DNA of 64,000 nt from Diphasiastrum complanatum (taxonomy: Eukaryota > Streptophyta > Lycopodiopsida > Lycopodiales > Lycopodiaceae). Numbering within the stretch: position 1 is the stretch's first letter; each line of letters begins with the position of its first letter. The translations under genes were made by a program, and so were the position numbers. Where the stretch lies: contig CM055095.1 of NCBI GenBank assembly GCA_029204225.1, positions 24,906,503-24,970,502 on the forward strand. Direction: 5' to 3'. The notes beneath the pieces are model-generated. The model was not told the origin of the DNA. It made no database searches and saw nothing but the letters and a program-made list of their open reading frames with translations. This document shows positions 20,758 through 31,400 of this stretch, piece by piece.

Positions 20758-21149
20758 TTATTTTGTTTCTCTGTAAAAAAATTCGATCGAATCTACCTCT
20801 AACCTCTAAAAATTAGATATCAAAAACAAGAGGAATTTTTTTCGGATGAAGTTGTCGAACCTTTGGTGAGAGATCTAAGTTCCAAGATTTTCTGGTTTCT
20901 GATTTTGTGTTCATGATCTCTGATGGGTTTTGAAACGAATGTCTGTCAGATATGTTGGTGATATGCCAGGGAAGAATAATGAACAAAAAAATGGAACAAA
21001 CCAACAGCCAATCTGAAGAAATAAGAAAAATAGCTGAAAAACTGGAGAAGTTGAAAATCCTGTCAAAACATGAAGTTTGGCTTGGCTAGTAGTGAGCCAT
21101 TTTTGTTTTTTAAACTTCAACGTGAAATTTCTGACAAAAAATTTTCAAA

Positions 21150-21454
21150 GGGACAGAACTTCAACAATAAAAACTGATCAAACACCCTTCCAATTGGTAT
21201 ATGGTCAGGATGTTGTGATGTCAGTAGAGTTTTTAGTTCCCTCATTAAAGATTGCCACCACGCAACATCTTAGTGAGTCCAAATCTCTACAACTATACCA
21301 CGAAGCTCTGCATAAACTCTGTGAAACACGCTTACTAGTTCTGCATGCACTAACAGCTGAAAAGGAAAGATGTAAAGCATGGTATGATCGCAGATTACAA
21401 AAGAAAGATCTTCGTTCCGGAAATCTGGTCCTAATGGATAAAACCAAGCGATGA
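21150..21454 (+). pseudogene. Ty3/gypsy integrase C-terminal fragment inside the 4.8 kb element
   Basis: This encodes DQTPFQLVYGQDVVMSVEFL, then [20 protein letters not shown] and AWYDRRLQKKDLRSGNLVL, the chromo-like tail after the gypsy integrase core. It is antisense to the host element and lacks all other pol domains. A second copy of the same family, in the opposite orientation, is at 53905-54180. Confidence 0.85.
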
Positions 21455-21994
21455 AAGGAAAATTAAAATTCATAGGTGAAGGTCCCTCCCTATCAGATCA
21501 AGAAAATTCTTAATCATGGAGCCGTGAATTTAGAAAAGTACTCATCTCCCAAAAATTCTACCAAAATCTAAGATTAGACCTCTTCCACAAGAATTGTCAT
21601 AACTTTGTCAATTCTCAACCAAATTGGCTAGAAATTGGCTCAAATTCAAGCTAAGACTTACATCTACATTCTTATAAAATTACAATCACAAAATTTGGCC
21701 AAAAGTACAACCAAAATGGAGAAAAACATACTACAAAAACTTAACTAAAATTGAAATGAAATCACTAAAATGGCCATAACTTGGTCATTATAGCTCCAAA
21801 TCCAAAAAGTTTCGTACCTCCATAAAGCTAAGAGAGATCTACTAATCTAAAACAAAAAACTACGCAAAAAATGAAAATTAGTTGGTCAAAAATGGAATCA
21901 AAACATTCTGAAAATTAAAAAACAAGAAACTAGTCAAAAAAAAACCACCAAAACTTAAAAGAAACCACCAAATATGATGAAGAAAGGATCTAAT
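21455..21994. other. AT-rich leader of the 4.8 kb element, no gene
   Basis: This is A-rich sequence on the plus strand with repeated AAAACC and AAAAATC patterns between the integrase fragment and the primer site. No ORF is present. Confidence 0.5.
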
Positions 21995-22010
21995 GCTCTG
22001 ATACCAAAAT

Positions 22011-22565
22011 TGTCATGTGTCAACCTTAGCATTAAAACATCTAATCCATTCATGAACAACAAATTACAATGGAAATACAAAAAATCAAGAAAACTAGTCA
22101 AAAATCAAGAAAGCAAATAAGATGGCAAAACTTTACCAAAATAGGCAAAGTAAAGATTCTTTATTCATGATTAAAGATCATTCACAAGATAGGACCTATT
22201 GCTAGAGCATGATCTAAGGTCTCATGTGATTGTAGGCACGTGAACCTCCATTCCCATCAAAAAAGCTTTCAAAGATAAGTTCCAAAATCTCTTAAAACTC
22301 GAAATTATCAAAATGAACAATAGCCTCCAAATTTAACACGACCTCAACTATTTATAGTGGTCATTTTACTATAAGTTCGGGACCTTATTTAGCTAAATTG
22401 GGCCTTACAACCATTATTACAATTCTGCTATTCACAATTATAGTGAGATTGTTTGAGCCACTTTGTAAACCGTCCTATTGACTAGTTCTAATCTAATTTA
22501 GCTCCATGACTATATTTGACAATTCATTAATAAGCTCATGGGCTAATTACATGCAGCACATGACA
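22011..22565 (-). repeat. 5' LTR of the 4.8 kb element
   Basis: This LTR is 555 bp, starts TGTCATGTG at 22565 and ends CACATGACA at 22011, followed by ATTT and the tRNA-Met primer site. It aligns end to end with 17781-18343, with scattered substitutions and short indels. Confidence 0.92.
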
Positions 22566-23216
22566 CAAGGAACTCAAAATGACCACAAAAATTATTGCAT
22601 GCTATCTTTACAAAGTTGATTCCCTCAAGCACAGACATTAAAGTAGATATTTTTGGGCTCAACTCACTTGAATTGAGTGAGCTGGCAAAGGATTAGGTTC
22701 ACAATATTGATCTTTTGGAAAATGCCCCCTTTGTAAGCTGGATAAGCAACCACATTCAAAAAGGAGAATAAAACAGAAAGCAAACAAATAGTAAAAGGCC
22801 ACTAATTTCACTCTTATTTAAAAACTACAACGTTGAAAAATCATTAGTGATCCATCTAATTTAGCTTCATGGTTATATTTGGCAATTCATTAATAAGCTC
22901 ATGGGCTAATTACATGCAGCACATGACACAAGGAGCTCAAAATGACCACAAAAACTATTGCATGCTATCTTTACAAAGTTAATTCCCTCAAGCACAGACA
23001 GTAAAGCAGATATTTCTGGGCTCAACTCACTTGAATTGAGTGAGCTGGCAAAGGATTTGGCTCACAATATTGATCTTTTGGAAAATGCCCCCTTTCTAAG
23101 CTGGATAAGCAACCACATTCAAAAAGGAGAATGAAACAGAAAGCAATCAATAGTAAAAGGCCAATAATTTCACTCTTATTTAAGAACTACGACGTTGAAA
23201 AACTCATTAGTGATCC
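22491..23216. repeat. Tandem duplication, 363 bp unit, overlapping an LTR end
   Basis: Copy 1 (22491-22853) contains the last 75 bp of the 5' LTR of the 4.8 kb element, the CAAGG TSD and about 290 bp of flank. Copy 2 (22854-23216) repeats all of it, so CAAGG and an LTR stub recur at 22929. The two copies are very similar, so the duplication happened after the element inserted. Confidence 0.93.
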
Positions 23217-23256
23217 ACTTGTTGATCACATAGTAAAACAGATGAATTTAGGAACA

Positions 23257-23310
23257 ATGACAATCAGTGAGATCCATTCGGTATGCTCAATCTCATAAAT
23301 GAAATTAGGG
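23257..23310 (-). pseudogene. Small Ty3/gypsy RT scrap
   Basis: The minus strand encodes FIYEIEHTEWISLIVIV, matching the RT fingers block also seen at 11996 and 62690. Only about 18 codons remain. Confidence 0.6.
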
Positions 23311-23704
23311 TCAAGACCTACTAGCATTAACAAGAGAGGCACGCATGCTTTTATATCCAACCCGTAGGTCTACCGTTAAAAATTTTCAAAAGATCAAAAC
23401 ATGGAAATTTCAAAACACGTGTACTAATGTTCTCCCAAACAAACAGTAAAAAAACTGCTCATTTTACTTCAGTACGCAAAGCTGGAATTCCTTGAACATC
23501 CAATCACTATTCAAGCTTGTAAGCACAAAATATAAATACTTCCGAAATGTTTAAGTTAGTGATGAAAAGTGATGCTGTCTCTCTAATCACAACAACAAAA
23601 CACAAGAAGCCATTTGATATATCATGCGCATTCTGTGAAATTGTTGACAGCACGGCTCCCCTTAAAAATTGCTTAGAATTTGGCGCTAGACCTAGTTAAT
23701 GCTA

Positions 23705-24782
23705 TCACGGACTTTGTGGATTTGAATCAGTGCCTTCACTGTTTTCATCCCAGTCCAAAGAAATTGATTGTGTTGCCAAAAGCATTTCGGTGAGCCCTGT
23801 CAGATCCTCTAAGTAGTTTGGTTCATTCAGAACTTTAAGTATAAAATCAACTCCTTGCAGTCGATATTCTTGTACAACCTACATAACATGTGGCTGTTCA
23901 GATACCTTTGCAGAGAATTGAGATTCCAGCAATTGATGGCATAGCATGACACATTGAGTTAAAAACATAGAGATGGAACTTTTGAAACTATGAGAAGAGC
24001 AAGTAGCTAACAAGGAAAAACTTACCGTCGCAGAGCAGGCAGTACACTTATTGAATGCATGTCCCACAACCATCAGCTGAGCAAAATGTGCAAGAAAACC
24101 CCGAATCTGATGGGGCAGAAGGCCAAGAGGTTGATCAGTTGTAGCAGTAACAGGAATGTCTTGATCTGCTGGGGCATATAACCTGCAACACAAGCAATCA
24201 GTGCATGTTCCAAACCTGTGTGCACATGCGCACGCGTCCATGGGTAAAAATCACTAATTAGCTTAGAAAATCATTCCTACCAATACAAAACTTAAGTTTT
24301 GTTTTATCAATTGGATACCCGTCAGGATGATGAAGAATGCCTATAGCAAGCTCAACAGCAAGAGCTGCTGCTATTGGTGCCAAACCGGGCCTTGTCACTG
24401 TGCACTGCTGATCAAGTGACCTATTAGCTGTTGACTACACAAACGAAGTGCAATATTACCAAATCAGGAACAGGACAAATGAGCTGCATAGGACAGAATT
24501 TCTATCCTCTTGTGTCTAAAAACCAAGATCTGGATTAGATGAAAGGATAATACAATCAGGAAGCCATGGAGGAGGAATACATACATCTACAGGGGCAACC
24601 ACGTCGTTGCAGAAATAACAGCCCAACCTCAAACCTTGCTTTTTTAGATTTTGATCAGGTTCCTTGCTTTCCTTTTCATCTCGAATAGAATTTGCACCAA
24701 CTGTTTTGTTGGAAGGACAAGGGCAAGCACCATGCCTCAAAACCAGGTAGCTATCAAAACCTAAGGCAGCATTGATTGCTAT
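23705..24782 (-). CDS. ATG7: ATG7 exons 11 to 14 (catalytic Cys and C-terminus)
   Basis: Exon 11 (24782-24585) encodes [16 protein letters not shown] and [13 protein letters not shown] (zinc Cys pair). Exon 12 (24434-24319) holds the thioester Cys in [15 protein letters not shown]. Exon 13 (24182-24026) encodes [17 protein letters not shown] and KCTACSATV (second zinc Cys pair). Exon 14 (23878-23705) encodes [18 protein letters not shown] and [13 protein letters not shown], then an acidic tail and TGA at 23707-23705. Confidence 0.95.
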
Positions 24783-27700
24783 CTGCATGAGTATTTGCAG
24801 AATGAGCTGCTAGAACCAGACATAAGGAGAGATGCAGAGTAGATTAACAGCCAAAAGGATGTTATCCAGATCCGGATTCTATATGCTTCAAACATGCCTT
24901 TGATTGACTTCAGTTTATGTTCCACTTTCCATCACTTACTTTATTGGCATCAGCACACAGCACAGTCGGTAACCAGCGGCTTTCTCTTGTGTCTGTGAGC
25001 AAGAAAACTACATCATGATCATGTACCAAATCCTTCAGCTGATTCAGATCTTCCAGAAGTTTAGGAATCTCATTTTTTCCAACACTGTGACCAGGCATTG
25101 GGATCCCGATTTTCACACCTGTTGCATGCTGACAATCCAAAACCTTCATCTAAGTCTAAACGTAAGCTTGCAAAGACCAACCCTCTGCAAAAAGGGTATT
25201 TACCAGCAATTACTAGAAGAGACAAAAGTTTGAAATGTACCACACCCGGGAAGATTTTCTTTAAATTTTCAGCAGCTGCTTCAGCTTTTGGTTTTCCACC
25301 ATTAAGACAATCATCCAAGGTGTACAAAGATTGGCGGACGGGATTTGACATGGAAACGCGGCCATAATCCACAAAGGTAATGTGTCGAACACCCCATGCC
25401 TTTGGAGAAGCTCCAACAAGTGTTTATGAATGTCAAAAGAATGATAGAATATAATATAACAATCTTTGTACTTTTTCATTCACATGATTTGTTTTTAAAA
25501 TCTCTAATGAGAATTGGCAAGAAGATCAAGATAAACTAAGCTTATTTCATCATATTTACTTACAATAAGACCACGTGCAACTTGGCAACCTAGAGTACCA
25601 GCTCCTAGAAGCAGGCATTTTGAAGCAGCAAGAAGAGGCAAATCTAACGAAGGTAGGAGTCGCCACCGCATTAGCTTCAGGTTTAAATCTGCAGCAGCAG
25701 ATGCCAACCTGAAAACCAACCACATAATATGATTCCCAGCTGTGAATGATTCTTGAATTAGTAAAAAACAGAATTCAATCTACAGAAAAATCCTGAAGAG
25801 AGCTCCAGTTTTGTACAAAAAGATAGTAAAGAGAGCTGCTCCGGTTTCACTCAATAACACAAGTCGCCAAATTTCAAGTTATCCTTCCTGAATTGAGTAT
25901 GAAGACAATCCCAAAATAGTACAGAAGTGGATCTTTGTTAGGCTATCTAATATGTACATTAGATGCAAAAAAAATTTGAGTAATGCATAAATACATCAAT
26001 GGTCTGCACAGAAGAACATGTACAAAGAAGAAACATGCAAATGTTGTTGAAACAGGTAAAAATATTCCTCATCAAACACATATGAGACTCAAGCGTGAGT
26101 CGCCAGAATTTATGATACATCAAAATTGAGGTGCTACATTACCCTAGACCTCACCCAAGTGTTAGGCACGAGAACTGAGACAATTCTAGACGAGAGCTAT
26201 GGCATCTACAGGCCACGATGGCAGTGGTGAAGTGTCCTAGGCGGTTCCATAATTTCTAGCGTATTGGAGTAACTCAAAGATGACCTATATTGCATGTGCA
26301 CAATAATATCATAAGTGGGTGAACTAGAAATATCTTGAGCATGCAAAACATGAAGGAGAACTTGTCATTTGTGGCGTCACGAAGAAAAACTGAAAGGCTA
26401 ATTAACTTGTTCAGTTAGAAAAGCATTTCAAGGACTAGATTCAAAAATACTTCATCCACTAATCACAATACACATATAGTAGCTAACTCATGTTTTGATG
26501 ATAGAAATTTAAGAGATTAAGGGCAATACTTGTATGGATCCATTGATGAAGAGAGGTTGACACTTCGAGGGCCAACCTTTCGAAAGGCATTGAGCTCCCA
26601 GCCAATAGCTTCAGGCACGTTGCTCATATCACTCCAATCTAGCAAGACCCTAAAATGTCACTATGCAAGAAATTTGGACTTAAATGATATATGAGCTCTT
26701 TTGTCCAAAGTAAATACAAAAAGGTTTCCTACCTGGAAGTTGAGGGATGATCACATCAAAAACTATGCATTGCTTCAGATCTGCTTGACCTCGTCGTTCT
26801 CGGTAGCATATGACCTGAAGAGTGTGCACATGCCAGTATATAGCAGCAAATGCAAGGAGATTGCGAAGTGGCCACCCAGGATTATTTGGAAGATGACAAG
26901 GATCATAGAATGCGGCAATGACCTGCATAAAGAGAAATCAAAAAACGGTACGTTCAAACATCCTTTCAGCTTTTAAGAAGGAGAAAAACCAGGCAGAACT
27001 AGAAGAGCAAAATATTAATTTTTGTTCGTTCTGGCAAGTTTTGCAACTGTCGATCACTATACTAGTAAACTCACCTTCCCACCTTCTAATTTAACGCTTT
27101 CCCACTCACTTAAAGGCTTTGCTTGTACCAATCCACTAACAGATATATGCAGCAAGAAAAACGGATGTGCTGCACAACATAGATGAAGGAAATGCATTTC
27201 ACTATATATAAACTCAGGTGCGAATCGCCACGAATGAAGCAGAACAAACATATGACTTCATAGAAACCAACCATAAACAAACTTTTGATAGGTTATGACC
27301 ATTACGTTTATCAGCATTATGATGCAAAAAATTTGAATTTAAAGTAAAAAACCTTGTGTCAAGGGACTATCTTGAATAAAAAGGCCAGTTCAGCTTACTC
27401 ATGGTGGGTGTTACACTCCTCCAGTGGTTGCAAGCGGATAATACTCCTGCACCCTGGGATTAAATGGTACATTAAGTCCAGTGAGTTCTGACAAGATCTC
27501 TTCAGTGCATCTACACCAGCTGAGAACAGTTGATCCTTCAGATAAACTAGAAAACTATAATCATGAAGACAGGAAAAACTGCTAATATCCAAGCCTCATA
27601 AGAACTTCCACATACGAGTTATGAGAATACCCTACACTCAACATGAGACACAAGAGGCCACAAATTTCTTGGAAACTACTCTTGCAACCACACCTATGGG

Positions 27701-28387
27701 GATGGACAAAGCCTGGAGGACGAAAAATGACAAAACATTAGCTCCCAAAAACATTGGGCAGGGGGAGTAGTATTTGGCCAAGAATCCTACGTATCATGCT
27801 CATATGCAACATATTGAGGTGGATCAACACTTCACATGAGAGAAGGTGCAAAGTGGTGATAGAAGGTGCAAAGTGGTGAGAGTAGGATATCCATTTACAA
27901 AGATGGGCAAGTGAACCATATTGATGGGAAAAGGAGTTAGAGAATTTGAGGTCCGGCCAAGGGCGTGTTCTGGGACCCCTTCCACACCATCTAAGGATTG
28001 GGGTTTGGGTTTGTAATGGTATACACTCATCGTCCACTACTAGAGACCTGATTGACTTCAGAGTGAGACTTAGTATTGTTTATGGCACACTCTCCCCAAC
28101 ATTGTTTGGACTCTACATTAACGAATTAGAGATTGCTATTGAGTCAAATGGAGCCAAATGTTACCTGTTATGTGACCTTTTCCAGCATAGGTCTCGATTT
28201 TTGGAGATGGACAGAACAGGATACCCAGTTTTATCTCAATATCTCGACTCAAGACTTCCACACATAGTTGCATCGAACCGTGGTTCAAACCGCGAACCTT
28301 GTTTCAATTCGGACGGGGCCGGTTCGAATCGAAAAACGATTCGAACCGCCTGATGGCCCTATTGCCCGAACCGCAGCCGGGGCCCCC

Positions 28388-28461
<74 letters not shown>

Positions 28462-31400
28462 ATGTGCATTTGCCATTGGTGTACATGGTTTCATTGGGGG
28501 AGGGTTTAGGTTAGTGGATTGTGTTTTATGTTTTGTGGATTGCGCATTTGATGATCGTTGATTGTGCATTGAATCTTGATCATTGATCATTCAACCTTGA
28601 TAACTTAATTTTGATAAAGTTTTGACTTTTAAGTTTTCAACATTGCAATTTGTGCTTTTCGGTTTTGTCTTTCAAGTTTGCCGGTTCAACTTTTAGATTA
28701 AGTTTTAACTTTCAAACCGTCTAATTTTGCATTTCAGATCTAGGGCCCCAAGGTATGAACTTTGAACTGCAATCTTCAACATTGCAAATTGCTATGACAT
28801 ATGTATTATGTGGCATGTCATATTCACGTTTAATCATGATTGATCATTGATTGTTCCAATTTACCATGATGTTGTCACTTGTGCACTAGGTATGGCTGCA
28901 CCATCATACCTGATGGTTGGAGAGATATATCTTGGTGTCTTCTAGATGGGGACGATGTTTCTGAGATCCATCATGTTAGGGATCCAACCCCCTTGGGTCC
29001 CAAACTCAACTTGAAGCTGAACGTCGACATGTTGTGATCTAGGATGTGTGCTTGGCTTGGAGACAACTACCTTGGAAGTATACAAGGAGAGGAGGTGGAT
29101 GGGGAGCGCTTGTGCACAGCCAGGATGTGAGCTAGCTTGGTGTGGAAAATGGCTGATGGCTCTAGTAGTGGTATGGGACGTTGTTAGGGTTGGAGGTCGG
29201 ATCCCGCTTGTACAGGCCACTGGCCAGGGCACGGAGGGTGGATTTGGATTGGATCCTATGGCGGGATGGATCGTGTTGTCGCAGAGGCGACACTATTTCG
29301 TGTTCGTCTTCTCCTTCTCTTTTCGCGAACAATTTTCTTTCTTTGAATTATCTTCTCGTGCGGAAGTCCTTACAGGATCCCAGACACTCGAGTCTTATCG
29401 CAGAACATATTTTATTCTAGCAATCAAGACACACAGCACAAGACAAAGAGATACACGAAAATAGAGCAACCATATTGTTAGTTTGGTTTTGGAGCAAGAT
29501 CGTCAGTGTCTCGCTCGTTGGCGGATTGACACTCTACTCTTACGTTGTGTTCTGCTCGTTGGCAGACTTTCATGCACAGCTATGGTGTCTTTACTTTCTT
29601 ACTCTATTCGCTACGTCTCTCTCTGTCTCTTACAGATCTCTGTATTCTCATATTTTTCTCTATCGTTATGATCCAGAGAGGATCGTTTATACCTCCACTA
29701 TGTGAAGTGTACTAGATAGCTAAACGTCGAATTACCAGACTAGTTAACGCTAATCAACTAGTTAGTTAGTCTTCGTCATTGCTACTCGTTTCAGCTGGGG
29801 GTGAAGCCTGTTGATCTGCCAGCTGGCAGCGCGAAAGATTTTTCTTCGTTTGATTCGTAATCTCCCGTTTGCTTTCGTTCTTTTCGTTTCTTTTCGTAGT
29901 TTCTGTTTTGCGTCCCTTTTGCGGTTTGTGGTCCTGGAGGTGTGTTTGCGATTCGCGAATGATTCGTGAATCATTCGTGCTTCGAGTCAAAGACACGTTG
30001 ACTGTCGCGAATCGTTCTCGTTCGACCTTCGTGTCTTGTTCGTGCTGCGACAAAGTGCAAGAGTTCACCATTTCTGACACTCCCTCTTGAACCTTGCAGC
30101 TTTGTTCAATCCAATTGTTTCGCTCTGTAGGTTAATCCAATATTCTGGGTACCCTTCAGATACTGTAGGATTCGTTTGGCCATTCCAATGCGCAAGACCA
30201 GGATTGGAACAGAATTGGCTCAATGCGTAAACAGAGAAGGCCAGATCGGGTCTGGTACAAATTGTTAAGTACATCAGACTACCGATTAAATTCTGGTAGG
30301 ATATACCTGCCATCTTCTGTTCTTCCTCTTCTGTTTTTGGGCAATCCTGTTCCGTGAGCTTGGCTCCAGCTATCATTGGTGTGGCTTTCTCTTTACAGTC
30401 CATCATGTGGTACTACTTCAGCACTTTTCCGGCGTATTCTGACTGACTCAAGTGCATTTCGCCATTCGTTCGATCTCTTCTGATCTCCAACCCTAGGCGT
30501 TTTGTTGCTTCTCCAAGATCTGTGATTTCGTAGTTTTCAGAAATCTGACTCTTCGTGTCTTTGATCAACATCAAGGAATTTCCTATCATCAGCGAATCAT
30601 CCACAAAAATGGTAAGTATCACAAAATCCTTTCCTACTCTTTTGATGTAGACATTACAGTCTGGTTGAGTAGGATTGAAGTCTAGAGACTTCAAAAGACC
30701 ATCGAGCTTTTTGTACCAGGCTCGTGATGCCTGTATTAGACCGTAGATGCATCTCTGCAATCGACAGACATATTGTCTGTTGTCGGGGTCTTCATAACCT
30801 TCAGGTTGCTTCATGAAAATTTCCTCCTCTAGATCTCCGTGGAGAAAGGCTGTTTTCACGTCAATCTAGAGAATTTCCAGATTGTACTGTGTGGCGTATG
30901 CAAGGAGTAGCCTTATGCTTGTCATCTTGACCATGGGCGAATATATGTCGAAATAGTCAACACCATATCTCTGCGTGTAGCCCTTCGCGACAAGCCTTGC
31001 TTTGTAGCGGCCAATGGTGCCATCTGATTTCAGCTTTTTCTTGTACACCCACTTGCAGTCAATTACTTTTCTGTTTTCTGGCAGTGGCTCTAATGTCCAT
31101 GCCTCGTTTCGCCTCATCGACTCGATCTCCTCTGACATTGCCTGTTTCCAGAATTCTCCCTCTGGACTCTGGATAGCTTCTTGGTATGTTGTTGGCTCTT
31201 CTGTGAAGCTGCAGTACTCGAACTGCGTGTCTTCACTCCATTGAAGATTGTCAAAATAGCGATCTGGAGGTCTTCTTTGTCTTGTTGACCTTCGAGGTTC
31301 GTTTCATCGCTGCTCGAACATTTCTTGTTCGTGGGGTCGATCCTCTGTTTCCTGCTACTCTGGAGTTTGGGGTCCTGCATTTTGATTTGATGTCTGTCCT

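Larger units (their letters stand above)
17776..22570 (-). mobile_element. Complete non-autonomous LTR retrotransposon (LARD-like), 4,785 bp, TSD CAAGG
   Basis: Two LTRs (17781-18343 and 22011-22565) in direct orientation flank a 3.67 kb interior. The element 17781-22565 is bounded by CAAGG at 17776-17780 and 22566-22570. On the minus strand the LTR starts TGTCATGTG and ends CACATGACA, a 9 bp terminal inverted repeat. The primer site TGGTATCAGAGC lies at 22006 to 21995, four bases inside the 5' LTR. The polypurine tract AAAGTAGGGGGAG (18356 to 18344) abuts the 3' LTR. No gag, protease, integrase or RT of its own was found in the element's sense. Instead it holds an acidic ORF and, antisense to the element, an HSP90 fragment and a gypsy integrase fragment. 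It depends on other elements for movement. Confidence 0.93.

Noticed and set aside
28268-28590. ORFs with long Arg-Glu or Ser-Leu runs
   Set aside because: They are produced by reading a (GA)n microsatellite, as at 60784-61053.
29048-30090. Several plus- and minus-strand ORFs of 60-138 codons, repeated at 33718-34521
   Set aside because: They are in the two LTRs of the 5.2 kb copia and appear twice because the LTRs are duplicates. None resembles a known protein.
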